From contig NZ_CP169056.1 of the NCBI RefSeq assembly GCF_041890415.1, forward strand, positions 2,604,001 to 2,668,000: a stretch of DNA of 64,000 bases, in the 5' to 3' direction. The position numbers and the translations under genes are program-made. Positions within the stretch are counted from its first letter, which is position 1, and the number at the start of each line of letters is the position of its first letter. Under the pieces are notes generated by a model, which ran no database searches, was not told where the DNA came from, and was given only the letters and a program-made list of their open reading frames with translations. The DNA comes from Pseudoxanthomonas koreensis_A (GTDB lineage: Bacteria > Pseudomonadota > Gammaproteobacteria > Xanthomonadales > Xanthomonadaceae). Positions 45,114 to 53,360 of this stretch are shown here, piece by piece.

Positions 45114-46298
45114 TCACAGCCGCCAGCTCAGGTCGCCGAACAGGAACGCCGCATCCAGGTCGACCCCGCGCGCGAACGCCATGGCCTGGAACCGCTCGCC
45201 CATCTGCTCGGGCAGGGTCAGGCGCTTGAGTTCCTGGCGCAGGCGCAGCGTGCCGGCCTCGTCGCTGCGCGCCTGCGCATCCTCCAGCAGGCGATCCACG
45301 CCATTGCCCAGCAGGAAGCTGGCCTGGCTGCAGTAGCCGGCCAGGTCGAAACCGGCGCCGGTACCGGCCTCGGCCAGCGCGGTGAAGTCCACCGATGCGG
45401 TGATGTCCTGCAACCCCGGCCAGCGCAGCACGTCCTCGTGCATGCGCTGGCGGTAGAACGCGCGCAGGGTGCCGTCGCTGCGCTGCGGCTGGTAGTACTC
45501 GCGGCGCGGATGGCCGTAGTCCACGAACAGCATCGCACCCGAACGCAGGCCGCCGGCCACCGCCTGCACCCAGTAGGGCAGCTGCGGCAGCAGTTCGGAG
45601 CGGTAGCCATCCGGCAGCGCCGCGTCCAGGCCCTGCTCGACGTGGCGCACGGCGGCGGTCATCAGCGCGTCGGCCGGCCGGTCCACGCGCACGAAACCGT
45701 CGTTGCCATCCAGCGCCACGTGCTCCTCCAACACCTCGCCGGCGCGCAGGCAGAAGCGCGGCGTGGGCAAGGCATCGATCACCTCGTTGGCAAACAGCAC
45801 GCCGTCCCACGCATCCTCGAACGGGCCGTCCAGCCAGCGCACCAGGTCGAACACCGGCGGGCTCAGGGTGCGCTGCAGGTGGTCGCGCTGGCGCGCGCGC
45901 AGGTCGGCGCTGGGCTCGAGGATGGCGTAGCAATCCGGCAACGCATCCAGTTGCAGCAGCCGCTTGAGGGTGACTTCGGCAAACGCGCCACTGCCGCCGC
46001 CCAGCTCCAGCACCCGCGCCTGGGTGCCGAGCTGGCGCAGCGCCACGGCAAGCACACCGGCCACCGTGGCGGCGAACAGGCGCCCGGATTCGGGGGCGGT
46101 GACGAAATCGCCGGCCTGCCCGAACTTGGTGCTGCCGGCGCTGTAGTAGCCCAGGCCCGGCGCATACAGGCACAGCTCCATGAAGCGCGAGAACGGGATG
46201 CTGCCGCCGTCGCGGGCAATCTGGGCGCGGATGTAGCGCGCAAGTTCCTCGCTGTGGCGCAAGGCATCCGGGTCGGGCGAAGGCAGGTCGGCGTGCAT
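45114..46298 (-). CDS. MidA/NDUFAF7-type SAM methyltransferase
   Basis: 394-residue COG1565 protein. The mitochondrial relative NDUFAF7 methylates an arginine of complex I subunit NDUFS2; the bacterial role is unproven. Seen: GGSIPFSRFMELCLYAPGLG, GYYSAGSTKFGQAGDFVTAP, SAM-binding VLELGGGSGAFAE, FANEVIDALP, and LFVDYGHPRREYY. ATG 46298; TATCCT about 33 bases upstream on the minus strand is a possible -10. Divergent from the folM-like gene with 52 bp between starts. Confidence 0.88.
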   Translation of the reverse strand: MHADLPSPDPDALRHSEELARYIRAQIARDGGSIPFSRFMELCLYAPGLGYYSAGSTKFGQAGDFVTAPESGRLFAATVAGVLAVALRQLGTQARVLELGGGSGAFAEVTLKRLLQLDALPDCYAILEPSADLRARQRDHLQRTLSPPVFDLVRWLDGPFEDAWDGVLFANEVIDALPTPRFCLRAGEVLEEHVALDGNDGFVRVDRPADALMTAAVRHVEQGLDAALPDGYRSELLPQLPYWVQAVAGGLRSGAMLFVDYGHPRREYYQPQRSDGTLRAFYRQRMHEDVLRWPGLQDITASVDFTALAEAGTGAGFDLAGYCSQASFLLGNGVDRLLEDAQARSDEAGTLRLRQELKRLTLPEQMGERFQAMAFARGVDLDAAFLFGDLSWRL

Positions 46299-46350
46299 CG
46301 GCGAAGATGGGCGTGGACAATGTTCAGGATAGCCCGAGCGAGCTGGCGCA

Positions 46351-47100
46351 ATGCGACATCCACGCCCCGTGGTCCTGGTGACCGGCGCTGCGCGCCGGAT
46401 CGGTGCGGCAATCGCGCGCCGGCTGCATGCCCACGGCTACGACCTGGCCCTGCACCACCATCATTCGGTGGCCGATGCGACGGACCTGGCCGCTGCGCTG
46501 GAAACCGCGCGCGACGGCAGCACCCTGCTGCTGCAGGCGGACCTGGCCCGGTTCGACCGCCTGCCCGAACTGGTGGCCGCGTGCGTGGGCCACTTCGGCC
46601 GCCTCGACGGGCTGGTCAACAATGCATCGCTGTTCCAGCCCACGCCGCTGGCCACCGCCACGCCTGCGCAGTGGGACGCGATGATGTCCACCAACGCGCG
46701 CGCGCCCTTGTTCCTGGCCATGGCCGCCGCGCCGCACCTGCGCGCGGCCGGCGGCGCGGTGGTCAACGTGACCGACCTGTATGCCGGGCGCCCGCTGCAC
46801 GGGCACGCGTTCTATTCGGCCAGCAAGGCCGCGCTGGTGTCACTGACCCGTGCACTTGCCCAGGAACTGGCGCCGGACGTGCGGGTCAATGCGGTCGCCC
46901 CTGGCGCCATCCTGTGGCCGGAGCAGGCGAGTGATCCGCAGCAGGCGCAGGCCAGGCAGCGCGCGATCCTCGACGCCACCTCGCTGGGCCGCAGCGGCGC
47001 GCCCGGGGACGTGGCCGCAGCGGTGCACTGGCTGCTGTCGGCCGATGCCGGTTACGTCACCGGCCAGGTCCTGCATGTGGATGGCGGGCGCGAACGCTGA
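46351..47100 (+). CDS. folM: Pteridine reductase-like short-chain dehydrogenase
   Basis: 249-residue SDR. The N-terminal LVTGAARRIGAAIARRLH has the arginine-bearing TGxxxRIG motif of pteridine reductases and FolM (dihydromonapterin reductase), instead of the classical TGxxxGIG. The NNAS motif, catalytic Tyr-Lys in YSASKAALVSL and RVNAVAPGAI are present. Expected to reduce dihydropterins with NADPH. Close to folK (convergent, 160 bp away) and folB, which supports a pterin/folate role. Gene symbol is a family-level assignment. Confidence 0.85.
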   Translation: MRHPRPVVLVTGAARRIGAAIARRLHAHGYDLALHHHHSVADATDLAAALETARDGSTLLLQADLARFDRLPELVAACVGHFGRLDGLVNNASLFQPTPLATATPAQWDAMMSTNARAPLFLAMAAAPHLRAAGGAVVNVTDLYAGRPLHGHAFYSASKAALVSLTRALAQELAPDVRVNAVAPGAILWPEQASDPQQAQARQRAILDATSLGRSGAPGDVAAAVHWLLSADAGYVTGQVLHVDGGRER

Positions 47101-47189
47101 AACCGGCAGGCACCGCATCCGCAACGTGCCTGTCCACCGACGCAAAGGACCCGGGGAAAGCCGCCTCGTCGCGTGACAAGGGTGCCCCT

Positions 47190-47265
47190 TGTAGGAGCCG
47201 GTCTTGCCGGCGACCGCAGGACGCCTTCCAGCCATTGCGAGGTCGGCCCGAGGGACGCTCCTACA
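47190..47265. repeat. REPIN-like element with degenerate right arm, contributes folK stop
   Basis: Left arm 47190-47215 (TGTAGGAGCCGGTCTTGCC) and a diverged right arm 47241-47265 (GGTCGGCCCGAGG, then ACGCTCCTACA). The minus-strand TAG at 47263-47261, in the arm end TGTAGGAGCG, is the stop codon of folK. It lies between the convergent folM-like gene and folK. Confidence 0.75.
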
Positions 47266-47794
47266 GGGAAATCGCCTCGAACGCATCGCCGTGCTGCGGA
47301 TGCGCGCGCCACAGCTCGCCCAGGGTGCGGCCACTGAGCGGATCGACGAAATCCGCGGCGATGTCGGCCATCGGCTTGAGCACGAAGGCGTGCTTGAGCT
47401 CCGGGCGCGGTATCCGCACCCGCGCCCCGTCACGCAGCACCCGGTCGCCATAGAACACCACGTCCACGTCCAGGGTGCGGTCGGCCAGGCGCGGGCCGTC
47501 GCGGCGGCGGCCGTGGCGGTCCTCCAGCGCGTGCAGCCAATCCTCCAGCGCCGCCAGCGGCATGCCGGTGCGGATGGCGACGGCGTTGTTGAGGAACACT
47601 GCGCCGTCGAAGCCCACCGCCGGCGTGCGATACGCCGGGGACACGGTCATTTCACCGAAGGTGGCGCGCAATTCCGCCAGCGCCGCGCGCAGGTGGCATT
47701 CGGGCTCGATGTTGCTGCCCAGGCTGAGCAGCACCCGGATGGCTGCCGGGGTATCGCCGCTGGCGTCCGCTGCACCGTGCACCACGGCACTCAC
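47261..47794 (-). CDS. folK: 2-amino-4-hydroxy-6-hydroxymethyldihydropteridine pyrophosphokinase
   Basis: 177 residues. HPPK step of folate synthesis. Seen: LLSLGSNIEPECHLRAALAE, SPAYRTPAVGF, FLNNAVAI and RRDGPRLADRTLDVDVVFYG, with the two metal-binding Asp residues. GTG 47794 is used; the longer frame to 47878 is not protein-like, and conserved sequence only begins at about residue 21. Stop codon lies in the repeat at 47261-47263. It is followed upstream (on the minus strand) by the MscS and folB genes but is separated from them by 153 bp. Confidence 0.9.
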   Translation of the reverse strand: MSAVVHGAADASGDTPAAIRVLLSLGSNIEPECHLRAALAELRATFGEMTVSPAYRTPAVGFDGAVFLNNAVAIRTGMPLAALEDWLHALEDRHGRRRDGPRLADRTLDVDVVFYGDRVLRDGARVRIPRPELKHAFVLKPMADIAADFVDPLSGRTLGELWRAHPQHGDAFEAISL

Positions 47795-47947
47795 GCCCGC
47801 TGCCCGTGGCCGTGCGCGTCCGCGCCGGCCGCAACCTGGAGCGGGTCCATCTCGATGCCGGCGCGTGGAGTCATGCAATGCCCGTGGATGTGCGCGGCGA
47901 TTCTAGGCAGCAGCCCGCGCCGTGACCAGCGCCGCGCAGGCGCAGGC

Positions 47948-49261
47948 TCAGGGCGCGGCTGCCGGCGCCGCATCGGTCCCGGCTGCGCGCGTGCCCACCA
48001 GGGCGTGGAAATCGGCGCCGCCCGGATTCTGGAACACGCGCAGGCCGAACTCCGGCAGGATCGCCAGCAGGTGGTCGAAGATGTCCGACTGGATGCCTTC
48101 GTACACCGCCCAGCGGGTGTCGTTGGTGAAGCAGTAGATCTCCAGCGGGATGCCGTCGGCACCCGGCTGCAGCTGGCGCACCAGCAGGGTCATGTCCTGG
48201 TGCACGCCCGGGTGCCGGCGCAGGTAGCGCTCGACGTACGCGCGGAAGGTACCGAGGTTGGTGATGCGGCGCGCGTTGAACGGCAGCTGCCCGTCCTCGC
48301 CGAGGCCGGCGTTCCAGTCGGCCAGCTCGCGCTCCTTCTGCGCCAGGTACTCGCGCAGCAGCACGAAGCGGCCCAGGCGCTGGCGCTCATCCACCTCAAG
48401 GAAGCGCACGCTGGACTGGTCCAGGTACAGCGAACGCTTGATCCGGCGCCCGCCCGCCTCCTGCATGCCACGCCAGTTCTTGAACGACTCGCTGATCAGC
48501 TTCTTGGTCGGGATCGTGGTGACGGTCTTGTCCCAGTTCTGCACCGTGACCGTGTGCAGGGCGATGTCGATCACGTCGCCGTCGGCGTTCTGGCTGGGCA
48601 TCTCGATCCAGTCGCCGATGCGCACGCGGCCATCGCCGCTGATCTGCACGCTGGCCACCAGCGACAGCAGGGTGTCCTGGAACACCAGCATCAGCACCGC
48701 GGTTGCCGCACCCAGGCCGGTCAGCAGGTGCAGCAGCTTCACCCCGGCCAGGGTCGCGACGATCGACAGACCGGCCAGGGCGAAGATCACGATCTTGGCT
48801 ACCTGCAGGTAGCCCTTGATCGGCTTGTTGCGCGCGTCGGGACGGCGCTCGTACAGCTCGTTGACCGCATCCAGCGCATGCGACACCGCCAGCGCGAGGG
48901 TCAGCACCACCCAGGCCTGGCAGGCACCGTGGACGAAGGCCACCAGTGCCGGCGGCAGGCCGGGAATCCAGCCGATGCCGGAGGAGATCACCATCGCCGG
49001 GACCACGTTGGCCAGGCGCGGGATCACCCGCATGTCGGCGATGCCGGGCTTGCCGGCCTGGTTTGCGAGCATCGCCAGCAGCCGGCGCAGGCCGCGCAGC
49101 AGGATCCGCTTGGTGACGAAGTTGGCGACGGCCGCGGCGAGGACCAGCAGCGCCAGCAGCAGTGCCGGCCAGGCCCAGGGCCACGGTGCCAGCAGTTCCC
49201 TCAGGCCGTGCAGGCCGATGGCGCTGGTCCAGTCACCAGCGCTCGATACTCCAGGATCCAC
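47948..49261 (-). CDS. Mechanosensitive channel, YbdG/MscS type
   Basis: 437-residue inner-membrane channel of the MscS superfamily, with five or so helices and the pore-forming helix around LLTGLGAATAVLMLVFQDTL, then the beta domain SGDGRVRIGDWIEMPSQNAD and NWDKTVTTIPTKKLISESFK. The length and internal region around FVLLREYLAQKERELADWNA place it near E. coli YbdG. GTG 49261 follows the folB stop with no gap (TAAGTG) and has AAGGAG 6 bases upstream inside folB, so the two are translated from one mRNA. Osmotic protection is the expected role. Confidence 0.88.
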   Translation of the reverse strand: MDPGVSSAGDWTSAIGLHGLRELLAPWPWAWPALLLALLVLAAAVANFVTKRILLRGLRRLLAMLANQAGKPGIADMRVIPRLANVVPAMVISSGIGWIPGLPPALVAFVHGACQAWVVLTLALAVSHALDAVNELYERRPDARNKPIKGYLQVAKIVIFALAGLSIVATLAGVKLLHLLTGLGAATAVLMLVFQDTLLSLVASVQISGDGRVRIGDWIEMPSQNADGDVIDIALHTVTVQNWDKTVTTIPTKKLISESFKNWRGMQEAGGRRIKRSLYLDQSSVRFLEVDERQRLGRFVLLREYLAQKERELADWNAGLGEDGQLPFNARRITNLGTFRAYVERYLRRHPGVHQDMTLLVRQLQPGADGIPLEIYCFTNDTRWAVYEGIQSDIFDHLLAILPEFGLRVFQNPGGADFHALVGTRAAGTDAAPAAAP

Positions 49262-49627
49262 TTACGACTCCTTCGACGGCGCACTGCGCTCGATGATCAC
49301 GCCCACCGACTGCGCGCCGCGCACCGCGCCGGGCTTGCCCAGCCTGAGCCGTACCCAGCACACGCCGAACTCGGCGATCACCAGCTCCGCGCAGCGCTCT
49401 GCCAGCGTCTCCACCAGGCCGAAGCTTGACTGCTGCACGTACTGGACCAGGCGCTTGCTGATGGCCTTGTAGTCCAGGGTGTCGGCGATGGCGTCGCTGG
49501 CCGCCGGCCGGCGGTTGTCGAAGGCCATTTCCAGGTCCAGGCGCAGGGGCTGCCGGATCCGGCGTTCCCAGTCGTAGATGCCGATCAGCGCGTCGATTTC
49601 CAGGCCTTCGATGAATACCTTGTCCAT
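49262..49627 (-). CDS. folB: Dihydroneopterin aldolase
   Basis: 121 residues. Cytoplasmic folate enzyme releasing 6-hydroxymethyldihydropterin. Seen: KVFIEGLEIDALIGIYDWER, LDLEMAFDNRRPAASDAIAD, DYKAISKRLVQYV (catalytic Lys region), SFGLVETLAERCAELV and RLRLGKPGAVRGA. ATG 49627 lacks a Shine-Dalgarno (the upstream bases are CCCCCTCC), so initiation may be leaderless or weak. Downstream gene is the MscS channel, abutting without a gap; folK is 1.5 kb further on the same strand. Confidence 0.92.
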   Translation of the reverse strand: MDKVFIEGLEIDALIGIYDWERRIRQPLRLDLEMAFDNRRPAASDAIADTLDYKAISKRLVQYVQQSSFGLVETLAERCAELVIAEFGVCWVRLRLGKPGAVRGAQSVGVIIERSAPSKES

Positions 49628-49715
49628 GGAGGGGGTCCGTGGCTGGTGACCGATGATGGTAACGACTCGGGCGCCTGCCTGCCCCACATGCATGCCGCAG
49701 CGACCATCGATGCGG

Positions 49716-50747
49716 TCAGGCATCCGCCGTCAGCGGTGGCAGATCGGCCATGTCCCAGCGCGGAGTCACTTTCACCTGGCTGTCCTGGCGTTGCCCGGCT
49801 TCAAGCCGCAACGCGCCGGCAAAGGCGATCATCGCGCCGTTGTCGGTGCACAGCGATGGCCGCGGGAAACAGGCGCGGCCGCCGCGGCCGGCGCACATGG
49901 CCTGCAACTGCGCGCGCAGGCGCGTGTTGGCACCGACCCCGCCGGCCACCACCAGCACGTCGCTGCCGGCCGCATCCAGCGCGCGCGCGCACTTGATCGC
50001 CAAGGTATCGACCACCGCGTCCTCGAAGCCACGGGCGATGTCGGCCCGGGTCTGCGCGGACTGGTCGGACTGCTGCCACGCCAGCAGCACCTGGGTCTTG
50101 AGCCCGGAGAAGCTGAAATCCAGCCCGGGGCGGTCGGTCATCGGCCGCGAAAAGCGGTATGCGCCGGGGGTGCCCTGCTCGGCCAGCGCCGCCAGCTGCG
50201 GGCCGCCCGGATACGGCAGGCCCATCAGCTTGGCTGTCTTGTCGAATGCCTCGCCGGCGGCGTCATCCAGGGTTTCGCCCAGCAGCCGGTAGCGGCCGAT
50301 GGCCTCCACCGCCACCAGTTGGGTATGCCCGCCGGACACCAGCAGGGCCACGAATGGCGGCTGCGGGGGGTTGTCTTCCATCAGCGGCGCCAGCAGGTGG
50401 CCTTCCATGTGGTGGACGGCTACCGCCGGCACGTCCAGCGCCCAGGCCAGCGCGCGCGCGGTCCCGGCACCGACCAGCAGCGCCCCGACCAGGCCCGGCC
50501 CGGCGGTGTAGGCCACGCCATCCAGGTCGGCCACGCCCAGCCCGGCCTCGGCCAGGGTCTGGCGGACCAGCGGCAGCAGCTTGCGCACGTGGTCGCGGCT
50601 GGCCAGTTCCGGCACCACTCCGCCATATTCGGCGTGCAGGGCGATCTGGCTGTAGACCGCATGCGCGCGCAGGCCGGCCCCGGGGGCGGTGTCGTACACG
50701 GCCACGCCGGTTTCGTCGCAGGATGTTTCGATACCGAGGACGCGCAT
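49716..50747 (-). CDS. tsaD: tRNA N6-threonylcarbamoyltransferase catalytic subunit
   Basis: 343 residues. With TsaB/TsaE it transfers threonylcarbamoyl to A37 of tRNA. Seen: VLGIETSCDETGVAVYD, the metal motif HHMEGHLLAP, SGGHTQLVAV, LDFSFSGLKTQVL, VAGGVGANTRLR, and SLCTDNGAMIAFAG. ATG 50747; a longer frame to 50825 crosses the divergent promoter and is rejected. It diverges from rpsU, the standard arrangement in gammaproteobacteria. Confidence 0.97.
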   Translation of the reverse strand: MRVLGIETSCDETGVAVYDTAPGAGLRAHAVYSQIALHAEYGGVVPELASRDHVRKLLPLVRQTLAEAGLGVADLDGVAYTAGPGLVGALLVGAGTARALAWALDVPAVAVHHMEGHLLAPLMEDNPPQPPFVALLVSGGHTQLVAVEAIGRYRLLGETLDDAAGEAFDKTAKLMGLPYPGGPQLAALAEQGTPGAYRFSRPMTDRPGLDFSFSGLKTQVLLAWQQSDQSAQTRADIARGFEDAVVDTLAIKCARALDAAGSDVLVVAGGVGANTRLRAQLQAMCAGRGGRACFPRPSLCTDNGAMIAFAGALRLEAGQRQDSQVKVTPRWDMADLPPLTADA

Positions 50748-50784
50748 GGCTGCTCCGGCCGGAAAAGGGGGCGGGACCACCGGC

Positions 50785-50814
50785 TTGCAGGCGGCCCCAT
50801 GGCGCGGATATGAT
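50785..50814 (+). promoter_or_regulatory. Sigma-70-type promoter of rpsU
   Basis: TTGCAG at 50785-50790, 18-bp spacer, TATGAT at 50809-50814. Predicted start about 50821, giving a 40-nt leader to the rpsU ATG. Best canonical promoter in the window. Confidence 0.75.
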
Positions 50815-50823
50815 ACGCGGCTC

Positions 50824-50845
50824 ACCGGGCCAGCCCCGGTCTTTT
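50824..50845 (+). terminator. Terminator-like hairpin in the rpsU leader
   Basis: ACCGGG (50824-50829) and CCCGGT (50835-50840) pair, then CTTTT. It lies entirely within the short 5' leader, so it would act as an attenuator for rpsU if formed; a second GGAG Shine-Dalgarno follows before ATG 50861. Confidence 0.5.
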
Positions 50846-50860
50846 GTGTCCGGAGATTCC

Positions 50861-51076
50861 ATGCCCAGCGTCAAAGTCCGCGAGAACGAGCCCTTCGAGT
50901 TTGCGTTGCGTCGCTTCAAGCGCACCTGCGAAAAGGCCGGTGTCCTGGCCGAAACCCGCAAGCGCGAGTACTACGAGAAGCCGACCCAGGAGCGCAAGCG
51001 CAAGGCCGCCGCGGCGGTGAAGCGCCAGCTGCGCCGCATGTCGCGCGACGTCACCAAGCGCCAGCGCCTGTACTGA
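50861..51076 (+). CDS. rpsU: 30S ribosomal protein S21
   Basis: 71 residues: MPSVKVRENEPFEFALRRFK, then TCEKAGVLAETRKREYYEKP and a Lys/Arg-rich tail ending RQRLY; complete and typical bS21. GGAG lies 6-7 bases before ATG 50861. First gene of the macromolecular-synthesis cluster; a terminator separates it from yqeY. Confidence 0.98.
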   Translation: MPSVKVRENEPFEFALRRFKRTCEKAGVLAETRKREYYEKPTQERKRKAAAAVKRQLRRMSRDVTKRQRLY

Positions 51077-51136
51077 TCACGGCGTTGCGTTCCACGGGGC
51101 GCCCGGCCGGGCCTGCCCTGCGGCACGAGGCAACCG

Positions 51137-51167
51137 AAAGCCGGCACGCACGCGCGTGACCGGCTTT
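51137..51167 (+). terminator. Rho-independent terminator after rpsU
   Basis: AAAGCCGG (51137-51144) pairs with CCGGCTTT (51160-51167), followed by TTGTGTTTT. The loop region also holds the smaller inverted ACGCACGCGCGTG. Confidence 0.8.
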
Positions 51168-51220
51168 TTGTGTTTTCCGCAATTCCCGATCCGCCCCACC
51201 ACTCAACCCAAAGGTGCGCG

Positions 51221-51682
51221 ATGAGCCTGAAGCAGCAACTGACCGAAGACATGAAGGCCGCCATGAAGGGTGGCGACAAGGACACGCTGGGCGTGATCCG
51301 GCTGATCAATGCGGCGATCAAGCAGCGGGAAGTGGACGAGCGCATCGAGCTGGACGACGCGGCCGTGGTCGCCGTGCTGGACAAGATGGTCAAGCAGCGC
51401 CGCGATTCGGTGACCCAGTACGAGGCCGCCGCGCGCGAGGACCTGGCCGCGGTGGAGCGCGCCGAAATCGTGGTGATCGAGCGCTACCTGCCGGCCAAGC
51501 TGGACGAGGCCGCGATCGTGGCGGCGGTGGATGCGGCCATTGCCCAGGTGTCTGCCGGCAGCGGCGGAGCCATCGGCCCGGCCGACATGGGCAAGCTGAT
51601 GGGCGTGCTCAAGCCGCAGCTGGCCGGGCAGGCCGACATGGGCCAGGTCTCGGCACTGGTGAAGAAGCGCCTGGCGGGCTGA
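51221..51682 (+). CDS. yqeY: GatB/YqeY domain protein
   Basis: 153 residues of the YqeY family, related to the tail of GatB and possibly tRNA-binding; function unproven. Seen: SLKQQLTEDMKAAMKGGDKD, VIRLINAAIKQREVDERIEL, QRRDSVTQYEAAAREDL, IERYLPAKLDEAAI, IGPADMGKLMGVLKPQLAGQ and a final VSALVKKRL. AAAGG lies 6 bases before ATG 51221. Usual neighbour of rpsU and dnaG. Confidence 0.94.
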   Translation: MSLKQQLTEDMKAAMKGGDKDTLGVIRLINAAIKQREVDERIELDDAAVVAVLDKMVKQRRDSVTQYEAAAREDLAAVERAEIVVIERYLPAKLDEAAIVAAVDAAIAQVSAGSGGAIGPADMGKLMGVLKPQLAGQADMGQVSALVKKRLAG

Positions 51683-51767
51683 CGCCCCGGCGCGGCGCTC
51701 ACGGCGCGGCCACGCAACCGCGGCCAGACTGGCGGCTCCGGCGTGCCGCCGCCGCCATCTGCGCCGC

Positions 51768-52694
51768 ATGAAACGCCCCTCGTCCGCCAAGCTCGGCGTG
51801 TTGCTCGAGCGCCTGTCCGACAGCCTGCCGGTGGCGCTGGTCAAGCGCTTCGTGGAAGCCAACCTGATCAGCCAGGCCGCTTCCCTTTCGTTCTACACCC
51901 TGCTCTCGCTGGCCCCGCTGCTGCTGTTGCTGCTGTGGATGACCGCCTCGCTGTACCCGCCGGCGCAAGCCTCGCTGGTGGCGCAGATCGGTGAACTGGC
52001 CGGCGACAACGCCGCCACCGTCGCGGCCACGGTGATCCGCAATGCCAGCGACCAGCCCAGCATGGGATCGCTGGCCGGGCTCTGGGGCACGGTGCTGTTG
52101 CTGGCCGGCGCCACGGTGGTCTTCGCCCAGCTGCAGGGTGCGCTGAACCTGATCTTCCGCAGCGAAGGCCGGCGCCTGGGCGGGCTGCGCGCATGGCTGC
52201 GCAAGCGCGTATTCTCGCTGGGCGTGGTGCTGGCGCTGGGCTTCCTGCTGATCGTGTCGATGATCGCCACCACTGCGCTGCAGGTAGCCTTCGCGCACCT
52301 GCCCTCGCTGCTGCCCGTGGTCGGCTACGTCACCACCCTGGTGCTGTTCGCGATCGCCTTCGCCTTCCTCTACCACTACCTGCCCGACCGCCGGGTGGCC
52401 TGGCGGCAGGCGTTCCTGGGCGGGGCGATCACCTCGGTGCTGTTTGCCCTGGGCCGCTACCTGATCGGCCTGTACCTGGCCCACGCCGCGCCGGGCAGCG
52501 CCTACGGGTCGATGGGTGCGCTGGTGCTGCTGCTGGTGTGGATGTATTACGCAGCGGTGGTGTTCTTCGCCGGCGCGCTGATCACCGCGGTGATCGATGA
52601 GCGCGCGCAGGCCCGCAAGGACGCGTCCCGCCCGGACAAGGCCGACGCGGAGCCGGGCCGGGATGCTGGCCGGGCGGCGCCCGCTGCGGAATAA
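51768..52694 (+). CDS. yihY: YihY/BrkB-family inner-membrane protein
   Basis: 308 residues with about six helices (ASLSFYTLLSLAPLLLLLLW, LWGTVLLLAGATVVFAQLQG, VFSLGVVLALGFLLIVSMIA, VVGYVTTLVLFAIAFAFLYH, GAITSVLFALGRYLIGLYLA, GSMGALVLLLVWMYYAAVVF). LYHYLPDRRVAWRQAFLGG is the family signature. Once called RNase BN, now a membrane protein of unknown role. Starts 85 bp after yqeY without a visible terminator, so it may share that transcript. The final 40 residues are charged and disordered. Confidence 0.9.
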   Translation: MKRPSSAKLGVLLERLSDSLPVALVKRFVEANLISQAASLSFYTLLSLAPLLLLLLWMTASLYPPAQASLVAQIGELAGDNAATVAATVIRNASDQPSMGSLAGLWGTVLLLAGATVVFAQLQGALNLIFRSEGRRLGGLRAWLRKRVFSLGVVLALGFLLIVSMIATTALQVAFAHLPSLLPVVGYVTTLVLFAIAFAFLYHYLPDRRVAWRQAFLGGAITSVLFALGRYLIGLYLAHAAPGSAYGSMGALVLLLVWMYYAAVVFFAGALITAVIDERAQARKDASRPDKADAEPGRDAGRAAPAAE

Positions 52695-52701
52695 GGCATC
52701 T

Positions 52702-53007
52702 GCGCCAGGTGCAGGGAGACGGATGCAGTGCCGTGGCTGCGGGCGCTGCCGGGCAAGGTGTTCAGCATGCGCCCGGTGGAGACGATGCAGTGCCGCAGCG
52801 CCGTGTGCCGCCGGGCAAGGCTTTTCGGCATGTGTCCAAGTGGAGACGGAGGCAGCGCCGCGGCGCTGTGCGCTGCCGGACAAGGCTTTTCCGCATGTGC
52901 CCGGTGGAGGCGGATACAGTGCTGCGGGCGCCGTGCGCTGCCGGGCAGGCTTTTCAGCATGTACCCGGTGGAGGCGGAGGCAGTGCGGCGGCGCTTTGGC
53001 ACGTGGT
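52702..53007. repeat. Tandem repeat, period about 65 bp, about 4.6 copies
   Basis: Units at about 52702-52770, 52771-52835, 52836-52900, 52901-52964 and a partial one at 52965-53007. Each has CCCGGTGGAG(A/G)CG near the start, GCAGTGC or similar, a GCCGGGCAAGGCTTTT-like middle and GGCATGTG-like end. Lengths of 65, 65 and 64 are not multiples of three. Confidence 0.8.
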
Positions 53008-53051
53008 GTGCTGCCGCTCATGTCCCCCGGCCCCGGCCCTGCGGGCCAGGA

Positions 53052-53334
53052 CCTCCTCCTTGACCTCCCGTCAGCACACCACGCACCAAATCGCTCCAGA
53101 CCTGGTTGGCGCCCTATGTAAAAGCCGACGCCGTACATCAACGCCGGCGCCTTTCGTGCGGGGCGTAGCCGCCTCCTGTAGGAGCCGGCCTCGCCGGCGA
53201 CCGCGGTGCGGGGTGGCGTGTCACGATGCTGCAGCCTGCATCGGGTCGCCGGCAAGACCGGCTCCTACATGTGGGGGCCGATGAACGTTGGACGGTGTGG
53301 TGCGATGCCTGCTGACGGGAAGTCAAGGAGGAGG
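53052..53334. repeat. 25-bp inverted repeat flanking the first REPIN-bearing unit
   Basis: 53052-53076 (CCTCCTCCTTGACCTCCCGT, then CAGCA) is the reverse complement, with one mismatch, of 53310-53334. Internally it brackets the first 154-bp unit. Confidence 0.7.
53151..53304. repeat. 154-bp unit with REPIN arms, copy 1
   Basis: REPIN arms 53177-53202 and 53244-53269 (TGTAGGAGCCGGCCTCGCC; AAGACCGGCTCCTACA). Copy 2 is 210 bp downstream with 7 differences in 154 positions. Confidence 0.85.
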
Positions 53335-53360
53335 CTGCGGCCGCAGGCCGCAGCCGGGGA

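Noticed and set aside
51699..53255. 518-codon minus-strand frame with repeated peptides (such as HAEKPCPAAH)
   Set aside because: The repetition comes from the 65-bp DNA repeat, which is read in a different frame in each unit; the frame also runs antisense through yihY.
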